The notes beneath the pieces were generated by a model, which saw only the letters and a program-made list of their open reading frames with translations, searched no databases and had not been told where the DNA came from. From Hungatella effluvii (lineage in GTDB: Bacteria > Bacillota > Clostridia > Lachnospirales > Lachnospiraceae), in contig NZ_QJKD01000008.1 in the NCBI RefSeq assembly GCF_003201875.1, forward strand, positions 226,282 to 290,281: a DNA stretch of 64,000 nt. Reading direction: 5' to 3'. The position numbers were made by a program, and so were the translations under genes. Below are positions 26,364-34,864 of the stretch, piece by piece (within the stretch, counting starts at the first letter, position 1; each line of letters begins with the position of its first letter).

Positions 26364-26377
26364 GGACCTTATGTCTC
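26364..26377. promoter_or_regulatory. Weak AGGAC/GTCCT-type dyad near yjjI start
   Basis: GGACCTTATGTCTC is an imperfect form of the palindrome seen twice further upstream, lying 26 bp before the yjjI start. Its spacer is one base longer and one half-site carries a mismatch. Confidence 0.3.
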
Positions 26378-26424
26378 TTTTGTTTTTGGAATAATCACAT
26401 TGTAGCAATGGTTTTTTCATTTTT

Positions 26425-26442
26425 AAAGGACTTATGTCCTTT
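26425..26442. promoter_or_regulatory. Palindromic operator candidate upstream of yjjI
   Basis: AAAGGACTTATGTCCTTT is a perfect palindrome with 7-bp half-sites and a 4-bp spacer, about 90 bp upstream of the yjjI start. A second site of the same form is at 26519-26534. The shared core is AGGAC-N4-GTCC. Crp/Fnr dimers bind dyads of this general architecture, but the specific protein is unknown. Confidence 0.55.
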
Positions 26443-26518
26443 TTCAAGGAAATATTATCCACTTTGTGAAAATATCACATTTTTATGAGCCATTTTTTAG
26501 GCAAAAAGTAGATGCAAA

Positions 26519-26534
26519 AAGGACACAAGTCCTC
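26519..26534. promoter_or_regulatory. Second palindromic operator candidate upstream of yjjI
   Basis: The core GGACACAAGTCC (26521-26532) repeats the AGGAC-N4-GTCCT pattern of 26425-26442, flanked by A and T runs. It lies between the ferritin-like gene terminator and yjjI. Confidence 0.5.
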
Positions 26535-26573
26535 TTTTTAACGACTGTGATCGAAAAAATAGTGATTTGCAAG

Positions 26574-26601
26574 AAAAAAGCCGCCCCTTTTCCAGAGCGG
26601 C
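26574..26601 (-). terminator. Terminator of the ferritin-like gene
   Basis: On the minus strand a GCCGC/GCGGC stem with loop CCCTTTTCCAGA-complement is followed by TTTTTT. It lies directly after the stop at 26615 and separates that gene from yjjI. Confidence 0.75.
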
Positions 26602-26614
26602 AAAAAATATCTGA

Positions 26615-27184
26615 TTAGATTTGCGATAAAAAATCACTGAATATTTTATAATGCAGCTTCTCGTCCAGAGACAGACGCGCGAGCATTTTTGATACCTGAG
26701 GGTCCTTGATCTTTTGAGACTGATCGGCATATGCCTGGGCGGCGAACTTCTCGGACTCGGCGTCTGTCGCCAGCACGGTACGGATATCGCAGCTGTAATC
26801 TACCATATTTCCGCGCCAGTATGAACACGGCTCCACCGAACGACATTCCGGCTGGCCGCCCAGAAGAGTAATAAGCTGTCCGATAATGGTAAAATGGTGT
26901 TGTTCAACCACAGCGATACGCTGGATCACACGGCGTATGTTTTTATGTAAGGCGCGCGAGTCCAACTTGCCGGACTCTTTATTATAATTACTGCCGGCAG
27001 TCCAGGACTGATACAGATATTGGTGTACCGTGGTCATTTCGCTGACCGCTGCAGCTAAGTCCGGCATGAGGATCTGCGCGTACTGAAGATTTTTTTCAGT
27101 GACGGCGGCCGGAGGATACCAGTTCGAATGGATAACCGGTATGGAGTCCGGATTCGCATGGATACTATACGGAGTATTATTCAT
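26615..27184 (-). CDS. Ferritin-like di-iron protein
   Basis: A 189-residue all-helical protein. Carboxylate/histidine pairs typical of a ferritin-like four-helix bundle are visible: SEMTTVHQYLYQ, VEQHHFTIIGQL, DAESEKFAAQAY and SLDEKLHYKIFSDFL. This fits the rubrerythrin/bacterioferritin superfamily, but the C-terminal rubredoxin domain is missing. It may store metal or detoxify peroxide. It is a single gene with its own terminator. The ATG at 27184 has no strong ribosome binding site directly upstream, so a slightly shorter protein is possible. Confidence 0.75.
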   Translation of the reverse strand: MNNTPYSIHANPDSIPVIHSNWYPPAAVTEKNLQYAQILMPDLAAAVSEMTTVHQYLYQSWTAGSNYNKESGKLDSRALHKNIRRVIQRIAVVEQHHFTIIGQLITLLGGQPECRSVEPCSYWRGNMVDYSCDIRTVLATDAESEKFAAQAYADQSQKIKDPQVSKMLARLSLDEKLHYKIFSDFLSQI

Positions 27185-27326
27185 AAAATAGCTTCCTCAA
27201 AAGATCTGATAAAGTAGTTAAGTAATCTTTATGAGAAAAAGCCCTCATATAGAACCTGGTACATTCCTGGTACATTATGACCTATCCTCACCGCTGCACA
27301 CGCTGTTTTTATCTAATTTTTATAAC

Positions 27327-27523
27327 CAATATATTTATACTGGTAAAACGCACAATTTTTCTTTTTGATTTTCCCAAAGTTTGTGAACACTTTTTTGTAG
27401 AAATGAGTTATATTAATAATCGTAAACCCCCCCAATACATTATATAGTTTTTGCTACACCCCATAAGAAACGAAATACCTTCTCCGAAAAAAGGATCAGC
27501 TCCCCCGGCTGATCCTTTTTCAT
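27327..27523 (+). ncRNA. C-rich small RNA candidate, copy 1
   Basis: The 113 bp from 27410 to 27522 match 38011-38123 with a single difference, and homology extends upstream through a promoter-like region to about 27327. An A/T-rich -10-like stretch (TATTAATAAT) is followed by a C7 run, single-stranded ACACCCC and CCTTCTCC segments, and a terminator (GGATCAGC...GCTGATCC plus T-run) whose loop is C-rich. There is no open frame. Unpaired C-rich segments are what Shine-Dalgarno-pairing sRNAs of Firmicutes look like. Expression and targets are inferred. Confidence 0.65.
27487..27520 (+). terminator. Intrinsic terminator of small RNA copy 1
   Basis: AAAAAGGATCAGC pairs with GCTGATCCTTTTT around a TCCCCCG loop: a 13-bp stem ending in a T-run. 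Confidence 0.85.
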
Positions 27524-27634
27524 GTTATTCTTGCAATTTTCCAGTTCTATGGTAAAATACATAACTAACTGCTTTGGCATTTTCGCCAAATGTGTGCACC
27601 TGTAACAGACAAATACATAAAGGAGATTTCTAAC

Positions 27635-28657
27635 ATGGAAAAAACAGGCGTGAAAGAGTTTTTGAAACGTAAAAACGTCAACATCACCGTCCAGACCTAT
27701 CTCATTGATGCATTGGGTGCCATGGCATTTGGCTTATTTGCCTCGCTGCTGATCGGCACCATCTTTGCAACGCTGGGCGACAAGACCGGTGTCGCGTTGT
27801 TTGGCACCATTGCGGGCTACGCAAAAAGTGCGACCGGCGCGGCTCTGGGAGTATCGATCGCTTACGCGCTGAAAGCGCCGCAGCTGGTCTTATTCTCCGC
27901 CGCTACCGTCGGGATCGCCGGCAACGAGCTGGGCGGACCGGTCGGCGCACTGGTAGCCACCGTCGTGGCAGCAGAACTCGGAAAGATCGTATCGAAGGAA
28001 ACCCGTGTCGACATCATCGTAACCCCCGGCGTCACCATCATCTCCGGCGTCCTGATCGCTCAGTTTGTAGGGCCGGGTGTGGCTGCCTTTATGGCCGCCT
28101 TCGGAAATCTTGTAAAAACAGCCACGGAGATGCAGCCCTTCTTCATGGGAATCCTGGTATCCGGCCTCATCGGGATCGCCTTGACGCTGCCGATCAGCAG
28201 CGCCGCTATCTGTATTATGCTGGCGCTCGACGGTCTGGCAGGCGGCGCGGCCACGGCCGGTTGCTGCGCCCAGATGATCGGTTTTGCCGTTTTAAGCTTC
28301 CGGGAAAATGGCTGGGGCGGTTTGCTGGCCCAGGGGCTCGGCACCTCCATGCTCCAGATGGGCAACATCGTGAAGAATCCGAAAATCTGGATCGCGCCCA
28401 CGCTGGCCTCCCTCGTAACCGGCCCGGTCGCCACGGTGATCTTCCAGATGAAGAACATCGAGACAGCCTCCGGCATGGGAACCTGCGGGCTGGTAGGCCC
28501 CATTGGCGTCTATACCGCCATGGGCGGCGGCGCCAGAATGTGGATCGGAATTCTGCTGGTCTGCTTCCTGCTTCCCGCCGTTCTGACGCTGGTCTTCGGA
28601 GAATTTTTAAGGAAAGCCGGCTGGATCAGGGAAGGGGATTTAAAACTGGATCTGTAG
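27635..28657 (+). CDS. PTS EIIC_2/PfoR-type membrane protein
   Basis: A 340-residue polytopic protein with about nine hydrophobic segments, rich in Gly and Ala, of the PTS_EIIC_2 family (includes the PfoR proteins of clostridia). Characteristic stretches are TVGIAGNELGGPVGALVA, TLPISSAAICIMLALDGLAGG and GTCGLVGPIGVYTAMGG. No EIIA or EIIB partner is nearby, so transport by phosphorylation is unproven. The ATG at 27635 follows AAAGGAG by 9 nt. The gene stands alone, 112 bp after the sRNA terminator, and ends before a strong bidirectional terminator. Confidence 0.8.
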   Translation: MEKTGVKEFLKRKNVNITVQTYLIDALGAMAFGLFASLLIGTIFATLGDKTGVALFGTIAGYAKSATGAALGVSIAYALKAPQLVLFSAATVGIAGNELGGPVGALVATVVAAELGKIVSKETRVDIIVTPGVTIISGVLIAQFVGPGVAAFMAAFGNLVKTATEMQPFFMGILVSGLIGIALTLPISSAAICIMLALDGLAGGAATAGCCAQMIGFAVLSFRENGWGGLLAQGLGTSMLQMGNIVKNPKIWIAPTLASLVTGPVATVIFQMKNIETASGMGTCGLVGPIGVYTAMGGGARMWIGILLVCFLLPAVLTLVFGEFLRKAGWIREGDLKLDL

Positions 28658-28722
28658 TACGACATACTGCACTGTGGCACGACATACTGCACTGCAGAAC
28701 AGAACAATCAAACTTTTTTCAA

Positions 28723-28753
28723 AACAGGGCCTGGCGGAAAACCAGGCCCTGTT
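28723..28753. terminator. Bidirectional terminator between convergent genes
   Basis: A perfect 12-bp stem AACAGGGCCTGG / CCAGGCCCTGTT with a 7-nt loop, T-rich on both sides. It serves the EIIC-type gene (plus) and the FtsX-type permease gene (minus). Confidence 0.85.
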
Positions 28754-28759
28754 CTTTTA

Positions 28760-31390
28760 TTAAGTCATATCATCTCGAAGCGCATCAATGATATTCTCTT
28801 TCTTTAATTTTCCGACTGCAGACACCATTGTGATAAACACGATAAAGAACACACTGAACGCGCTGACTGCCATACTTGCCCATGGAAATACGAAGCTTAC
28901 GTCCGCTCCCCCGTAAGCCATGCCGCAGTAGATCAGCCAGGAGCAGATTCCCGCCGCCGGCAGCCCAAACAGCAGCGTCCTCATACCGTAGAAGGCACAC
29001 TCAAAATTCATCATCTTATTGAAATCATGGTCAGACATTCCTACCGACCGGAGCATGGCAAGCTCCCGCCTGCGCAGCTTGATATTGGTAGAAATCGTGT
29101 TGAACACATTGGCCGCCGCAATCAGCGAAATCATCATCACAAAAACATACGTAAACACGTTAATAACAAATAGAATGCTGCGGTTTTCTTCAAACATCCG
29201 ATTCACATTATACAGGGCGTAATCGGTTCCAATTCCCGCTTCCTGAATCATTTCCGACATCTCCGCCGTCACCTGCGAGGGCTTATCCGACAGAAAGGTC
29301 AGTCCCATTATCTCCCCCGCATCTGGAGATACAAATTGTTCTCTTAGCTGCCATGGTGCGACGATCATAAAGATAAACGGCTTCACATCGGAAGAGTTCT
29401 TTGGAAGCGTATCGAGAGGTATGGTATCGACGAAGGTGATACTTATCTGCTTCTCTTTGTCTGCCGATGGATTCCCCTTCCTCTCCCCGGGCGGTTCGGC
29501 TCCGGGGGTGACCGATCCGCTCACGGAATCACCCACAAACATATTAACCAGCCCGCTCCGGCCGCTTTTCGTCTCATCTGATTTTTGCTTCGCTACGGCA
29601 ATCATTTTCGCATTCTGGCCGGTATATTCTTCCGGAGACAATCCCAGGCTTTCGATAAAATTACGGAATTCTCTGTCCTCAATGAACTGGATATCCATCG
29701 GCAGTGTGACTGTCTCATCCGGATTCTCATACCCCATGTATTTCCGGTATTCGTCTGACAAGTCGCCGGCCCTGACCGCGCAGGAATATGACATAAGCGC
29801 CTGATAAGAGCTTTCTTTGATCCCATCCGCAGTTTTAAGCCTGCCGTAAAGACGGAATAATTCATTTTCATCAATTTTCGGCGACGAAAAACAGATGTCA
29901 AAATCCGTATTTACCACGGACCGCTTCGCTCCCTGATTCAGGCAGCTTCCAAAAGCATTGGCCGAGACAAACAGAATAACGCTTAAAGAGAGGGAAAGCA
30001 CGATGCTGCGGCAGCGCTTCTTATTTCTTTTAAAATTTTTCAGAGCCAGCGTTCCCTCCAGGCCGCAGAGGCGCTGCGTCAGTTTTGATGTTCTCACGGC
30101 TCCCGATTCGATTTTGATCTCATTGGTCTGGCGAATGCTTTCCATCACAGGTCTGGCCGCGGCCTTCCTGGCCGGAATATAGGCGGCAAACAGAATTGTG
30201 ACCAGACTGATCACCGCCGCCCCCGCTATGGCTGTACCGGACACAGTCAGCGAAAGAGACACGGCACTGTAGCCGAAGTTTTTGAACTTCTCGGCCACAA
30301 AGGATATTACAAGGCCAATGCTGCCAAGGCCCACAAGGATACCGATGGGAATACCAGCCGCACCGATACAGAGCCCCTCAAACAGCACCGAATTCCGCAG
30401 CTGGCCGGCCGTAGCCCCCACCGATGCCAGAATCCCGAACTGGCGCGTCCGTTCGTTCAGCGAGATGGTAAAGGAATTGTAAATTAGAAAAATCGAACCT
30501 GTCATGATCAAGGCCATCAAAATTCCGCCGACGGAATATAAAAGCATATTAAACAGGTGATCGCTGGACACCCCCAGAAAACGCAGCACATTGTCATTCA
30601 GGACATATGCGCTTTGCCCCGCAGACCTTTCAATATAAGCCTGGACTTTTCCCGGATTTTTAAGTGTGACAAAGATGCTTAAGCTGGCCGCCTGATCTGT
30701 CCGGCCTGCCGTCAGACCTGCTGCTGTGTCTTCTGTCGTTATCAAAGTATAACCCGGCGCAGTAAATTCCTCGAAAGCCGGTCTTTCACAGATGCCGACA
30801 ACCGTATAGGTTCTTTCTTCCTGAGGCACAAAGTTTTCAGTTGCCTTCCCCGGCTCATTTCTGGCAGAAAAGGGATCATGCTGGCCGAGACGGCCTTCCC
30901 CAGCCATACGGCTTCCGATGGCAAGCGAAAGCGTGTCCCCCACTGCATAAGTAACGCCGCCGTTTGCCGCGACATGGGCCGGGACCAGAATCTCCCCGCT
31001 GTTCTCAGGCAGTCTGCCGGAGACTAACTCAATGGGAACCGTGTCAAAAGCCTCTTTGCTGAATCCCGTAATAAAGAGATAGGGCTTGTTGGGATTTTTC
31101 CCGCCTTTCAGCTCCGCATAGCCAATATTTTCGGATATCGCCGCGCCAGCCACTCCGTCGTCCCGGGCCCGCTCCTCCGCGAATGAGGAATCCACATCCA
31201 AAAACTCGACGTGCCATCCGCCATATTTCACTGTCGCGCCCTTAATCATGTAGTTCAGGAGGGAAACGGAGAACGTCGTGACAGCCGTGATCATAGCCGC
31301 GGACAGAATTACCCCGATCACGGTGACAATTGTCCGCGTGCGGCTCTTTTTCATGCTCTGCAGGGTGACCTTGTGAAAGATATTCATCAT
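28760..31390 (-). CDS. FtsX/MacB-type ABC transporter permease
   Basis: An 876-residue permease made of two FtsX-like halves. Each half has one N-terminal membrane helix, a large extracytoplasmic domain and three further helices (second half begins near LALKNFKRNKKRCRSI). It works with the ATPase immediately upstream, whose stop overlaps the start. ATG 31390 is chosen with AGAGGA 8 nt upstream; GTG at 31393 is possible. Together with the two-component system upstream it resembles peptide-stress modules. The topology (4+4 helices with two ectodomains) differs from BceB (10 helices, one ectodomain). Function is probably export or sensing of a peptide or lipid. Confidence 0.85.
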   Translation of the reverse strand: MMNIFHKVTLQSMKKSRTRTIVTVIGVILSAAMITAVTTFSVSLLNYMIKGATVKYGGWHVEFLDVDSSFAEERARDDGVAGAAISENIGYAELKGGKNPNKPYLFITGFSKEAFDTVPIELVSGRLPENSGEILVPAHVAANGGVTYAVGDTLSLAIGSRMAGEGRLGQHDPFSARNEPGKATENFVPQEERTYTVVGICERPAFEEFTAPGYTLITTEDTAAGLTAGRTDQAASLSIFVTLKNPGKVQAYIERSAGQSAYVLNDNVLRFLGVSSDHLFNMLLYSVGGILMALIMTGSIFLIYNSFTISLNERTRQFGILASVGATAGQLRNSVLFEGLCIGAAGIPIGILVGLGSIGLVISFVAEKFKNFGYSAVSLSLTVSGTAIAGAAVISLVTILFAAYIPARKAAARPVMESIRQTNEIKIESGAVRTSKLTQRLCGLEGTLALKNFKRNKKRCRSIVLSLSLSVILFVSANAFGSCLNQGAKRSVVNTDFDICFSSPKIDENELFRLYGRLKTADGIKESSYQALMSYSCAVRAGDLSDEYRKYMGYENPDETVTLPMDIQFIEDREFRNFIESLGLSPEEYTGQNAKMIAVAKQKSDETKSGRSGLVNMFVGDSVSGSVTPGAEPPGERKGNPSADKEKQISITFVDTIPLDTLPKNSSDVKPFIFMIVAPWQLREQFVSPDAGEIMGLTFLSDKPSQVTAEMSEMIQEAGIGTDYALYNVNRMFEENRSILFVINVFTYVFVMMISLIAAANVFNTISTNIKLRRRELAMLRSVGMSDHDFNKMMNFECAFYGMRTLLFGLPAAGICSWLIYCGMAYGGADVSFVFPWASMAVSAFSVFFIVFITMVSAVGKLKKENIIDALRDDMT

Positions 31391-32070
31391 CACACCATCC
31401 TCTCGTCCCGCACTACCTTACCATCCGAGATACCGATGATGCGGTCTGCCTGCAGGGCGATATTTTCATCGTGCGTGACGACGATGAGGGTCTGCCGGTA
31501 TTTTTTGTTGCTTAATTTCAACAGATTGATGATCTCATGGCCGTTGTGACTGTCCAGACTGCCTGTCGGTTCGTCGGCCAGGCAGACAGACGGCGCATTC
31601 ATCAGCGCGCGCCCAACGGAGACCCGCTGCTGCTGCCCCCCGGACAGCTGATTAGGCAAATGCGTTCTCCGGTCTTTCAGACCGAGCATTTCCAGCAATT
31701 CCTCCAGTCGCTCCTCGTTGACCTTCCTTTTGTCCATCAGGATGGGCAAGGTAATATTCTCCACCACATTCAGGGTGGGAATGAGGTTGTGAAACTGGTA
31801 GATCAGCCCCACCTGCCGCCTGCGGAAAATGGCCAGCTTTTCACTGTTTCCCGCATACACATCCTGCCCGTCTAAATACACCTTTCCGCTGGTCGGCACA
31901 TCCACGCCGCCGATGATGTGGAGCAGTGTCGATTTGCCGGAGCCGGAGGGGCCTATGATCGCGGCAAACTCGCCCTTTTCGATTGTGAGTGAAACGTGGT
32001 CAAGGGCAGTGACCTGATTTTCGCCCCTGCCGTAGACCTTGCATAGATTATCAATTTTTAAAAGCTCCAT
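31390..32070 (-). CDS. LolD/MacB-type ABC transporter ATPase
   Basis: A 226-residue ATPase with Walker A IIGPSGSGKSTLL, signature LSGGQQQRVSVGRAL and Walker B VCLADEPTGSLD. It powers the FtsX-type permease. The start ATG at 32070 has AAGGAGG 9 nt upstream; the longer frame to 32118 runs into the promoter gap. It lies 82 bp downstream of the histidine kinase gene, which suggests a separate or inducible promoter there. Confidence 0.92.
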   Translation of the reverse strand: MELLKIDNLCKVYGRGENQVTALDHVSLTIEKGEFAAIIGPSGSGKSTLLHIIGGVDVPTSGKVYLDGQDVYAGNSEKLAIFRRRQVGLIYQFHNLIPTLNVVENITLPILMDKRKVNEERLEELLEMLGLKDRRTHLPNQLSGGQQQRVSVGRALMNAPSVCLADEPTGSLDSHNGHEIINLLKLSNKKYRQTLIVVTHDENIALQADRIIGISDGKVVRDERMV

Positions 32071-32152
32071 TATGTGAGCCTCCTTCCTCATGGTATACTC
32101 ATATAATAGAGAATTCACCTTACATCTCTGTGACTTTTCAGTGAGAGATCCG

Positions 32153-33160
32153 TCACTTTGGAAAACGGATGGTAAATACCGCGCCTCCCTGCGGATGATT
32201 CTTTGCAGTAATCGTCCCTCCCTGCCGGATGATAATCATCCTGCAGAGAGCCAGCCCGATCCCATATCCCGCCCTGTTTGCGCTTTTTCCGCTGTAAAAC
32301 CGTTCAAATATGTGAGGCAGAGCTTCTTTTTCAAATCCCGCGCCGCTGTCATGAATCGTAATTTCAGTGAACAGAACCGTATCCGTACAGACAATCTCAA
32401 TCGTTCCGTGATCCCCCGTGCTTTCCATACAGTTTTTAAGGATGTTCTGTACTGCCTCCGCCAGCCAGCCCGGATCACCCTGTATGATTACGGGGAATGC
32501 CGTCTTGGCATCTGCACGCACCTCTCTCTGCACCACAATCCCATGCAGTTCCATAGGGATCAGCAGGGGCCGAATTGCCGTGCTTATGAGGTCGTTTACG
32601 TCAACCGGCTCTCGTTGAAATACCACGACGCCCGCGTCCAGACGGGACAATTTAAGCAAAGACGTGATCAGCCAGTCCATACGCACCAGCAGTTCCTCTG
32701 TTTCCCGAATAAAGGCCCTCCGCTCGTTTTCATCCGGATTTTTCTCCAGCAGGGAAAGCGTTAAATTTGCAGACGTAAGAGGTGTGCGGAGCTGATGGGC
32801 GATATCGGCCAGCGAATCGGCAAGATGCATTTTTTCATCTTTAAGCGCCTCGTTCTGTTCCCGAATGCGCAGCAGCATTTTCGTTATTTCGCTGTGGAGA
32901 ATAGACAGCTCGCCCTCTTCCAGTTCGTCGAGATCCAGACGGTCGGCATTGTGCAGCACGAGATCGATCTGATTGGAAAGCCGTGCAATACGTCTGTATC
33001 TGGCTTTCGTAAACAGGAAAAAGGCGATGCCGAAGACAGAAGCCGAAACGGCGGTAAGAATTCCGGCCGCCGTGTTGATGGTAAATCCAAGCGCTACCGT
33101 GACGGCTGCCGTCAGGACGAACACCATGACAAACTGCCGAAACTCCTTATTCCGAAACAT
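32153..33160 (-). CDS. Sensor histidine kinase with intramembrane-type N-terminus
   Basis: A 335-residue kinase. Two N-terminal helices (about residues 9-28 and 32-50) are joined by a very short loop, so there is no sizeable external sensor domain. Then follow the H-box DIAHQLRTPLT, N-box QNILKNCMEST, and ATP-binding DSGAGF and GYGIGLALCR motifs. Such intramembrane-sensing kinases usually respond through a partner ABC transporter, and one is encoded just downstream. It overlaps the response regulator gene by 14 bp. Confidence 0.9.
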   Translation of the reverse strand: MFRNKEFRQFVMVFVLTAAVTVALGFTINTAAGILTAVSASVFGIAFFLFTKARYRRIARLSNQIDLVLHNADRLDLDELEEGELSILHSEITKMLLRIREQNEALKDEKMHLADSLADIAHQLRTPLTSANLTLSLLEKNPDENERRAFIRETEELLVRMDWLITSLLKLSRLDAGVVVFQREPVDVNDLISTAIRPLLIPMELHGIVVQREVRADAKTAFPVIIQGDPGWLAEAVQNILKNCMESTGDHGTIEIVCTDTVLFTEITIHDSGAGFEKEALPHIFERFYSGKSANRAGYGIGLALCRMIIIRQGGTITAKNHPQGGAVFTIRFPK

Positions 33161-33833
33161 TTCCGCCCCCCATTCGATACCCGGTTCCGCGGACAGTCAG
33201 AATAATCTGCGGATTTGCTGGATCATCCTCTATCTTCTCCCGCAGCCGCTTGATATACACAGTCAATGTATTATCATTGACAAATTCGCCCGCCGCGTCC
33301 CACAATTCATCAAGCAGCCTGCTTCTCGTGATAATACTCCTGGGATTGTTAACAAACACCAGCAGTAAACGGTACTCCAACGCAGAGAGGAAAACCTCGC
33401 GGCCGTTTTTTTTCACAACGCCGCCCGCCATATCGACGAAAAGCCCGCAGATTTCAAATGCCGCCCCGCTGCGTCCGTTTTTCCGCAGCGCAGTCCCGAT
33501 CCGCGCGATCAGCTCCCGCGGGCGGAAAGGCTTGGTGATATAGTCGTCAGCCCCCATATTAAGCCCTGTGACAACACTCGTCTCATCGCCCGAGGCAGTC
33601 AGAAAGATCACTGGAATATCCTGGGTCTCCTTGATCTTTGTATATACGGTAAAACCATTTCCATCGGGCAGCGCAATATCAATCAGCGCCAGATCAAATT
33701 TATTGCCGTCTGCTGCGGCAAATGCGTCCTCCCGCGTAGGGGCGTGGGTGACCGTAAATCCCTCCGAGCAAAGCAAAAGCGTAAGGTTTTTCGCAATCTC
33801 CCTGTCATCCTCTACTAAAAATATCCGCGTCAT
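33147..33833 (-). CDS. OmpR-family response regulator
   Basis: A 228-residue regulator with receiver domain (acidic pocket VEDDRE, phosphoacceptor Asp in LALIDIALPDGNG, Lys in YITKPFRPRELIARI) and a C-terminal winged helix with GTGYRMGGG. It is the first gene of a regulator-kinase-ATPase-permease array, as in BceRS-BceAB-like systems. It likely activates the ABC genes downstream. Confidence 0.92.
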   Translation of the reverse strand: MTRIFLVEDDREIAKNLTLLLCSEGFTVTHAPTREDAFAAADGNKFDLALIDIALPDGNGFTVYTKIKETQDIPVIFLTASGDETSVVTGLNMGADDYITKPFRPRELIARIGTALRKNGRSGAAFEICGLFVDMAGGVVKKNGREVFLSALEYRLLLVFVNNPRSIITRSRLLDELWDAAGEFVNDNTLTVYIKRLREKIEDDPANPQIILTVRGTGYRMGGGNVSE

Positions 33834-33963
33834 TCGTCATTCCTCCAATCTTTCCATAGAGTGCTCTCATAGCTTCATCGGCCGTCAAATCTTACACGCC
33901 TGATCCGACTTTTGCCATTTTAATCGTATGGTATCCCACAGCAGGTGCTATATGCACAAGGAC

Positions 33964-34861
33964 TTATGATACGCTGTACCAGATATTGATCCCTGCCTTG
34001 CGTGCCTGGCTTCCCAAGTCCTTCACCGCCAGTGTGTATCGTTTACCATCCTTGATAAAATGAGTCCCGCACTGCCTGAATTCAAAATGAATCCCGCTTT
34101 CCATACACTGCTGTCTCAGCCAGAGCACCCACTCATAATCCAGCGGCCGGGCATTCCGGTCGGATTCGCCGCCGGCCACCACCAGCTCAACCCCGGATAG
34201 ATACGGCCGGATATCGATCCTTTCAATCAACGGCTGGCAGATGATATTTTTATGCCTGATCGAAAGGCCGGAAAAGATGGAAAGCCGTTCATCGGCCCTT
34301 GCCTGATTTTCTACCGTACAGCAGACCGTCACATTGTCATATCCATTTTCCCAGTCGGGAGGAATACAATCCATAAATCGTTCAATTCGTTTCGTCAGAA
34401 AGAGGAAATGCAGGTCCGTTCTCTGACGAATCATCATCCAGCACTCCTCCCGCCACGCATCAGCCTCTTCCACCAGAAAATCGGACTGGAAGCAGAGATA
34501 TACCACCTGTCCCGGCTTCATTTTGTATTCGCCGTTCTTCTTTTTCTCAATGGGCGCAAAGAATTTATCCGTCCGGACCACCTCGTCCGTATTGATCCCT
34601 TTTCTAGTACTGCTTTGCATAAATAACTAAGTAATAGTGCCTGATATCTGCGTCAGGTGTGCGTCTGCGAAGCGACGTCGTAGTGGACCCTACGGCTAGC
34701 TTCGCAGGCGTGCTCCTGGCGTAGATAGCGGGTGCTATTACGTAGGAATTTATGCAAAGCAGTACTAGCATCGCCTTTGTGAATATAGCAGTACTTGCAG
34801 CCGTCGATGTCCGGGCAGCAGTTTAAATTCTTTTCCAGGCTTTCGGATATACTTTTTGCAT
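33964..34861 (-). pseudogene. DUF5131 (phage Gp37/Gp68-like) gene, frameshifted and split by a MITE
   Basis: The C-terminal 213 or so residues (33964-34604) are an intact DUF5131 sequence with LFLTKRIERF, VTVCCTVENQ and ELVVAGGESDRNARPLDYEWV. The N-terminal part continues at 34769-34855 as KSISESLEKN and CCPDIDGCKYCYIHKGDA. A 165-bp palindromic element (34604-34768) separates them; removing it together with one CTAG restores the frame. In addition the ATG at 34861 is out of frame with the N-terminal residues: one missing A in the run after ATGC would explain it. The remaining open frame starts inside the inserted element, so a functional full protein is unlikely. Confidence 0.75.
34604..34768. 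mobile_element. 165-bp palindromic MITE
   Basis: The ends are perfect 21-bp inverted repeats, CTAGTACTGCTTTGCAT at each outer edge, and the whole element is a long imperfect hairpin with a GAAGC/GCTTC region near the centre. It has no coding capacity. It sits inside the DUF5131 gene with CTAG at both borders, so the target duplication may be TA or CTAG. The mobilising transposase is not in the window. Confidence 0.85.
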
Positions 34862-34864
34862 TTA

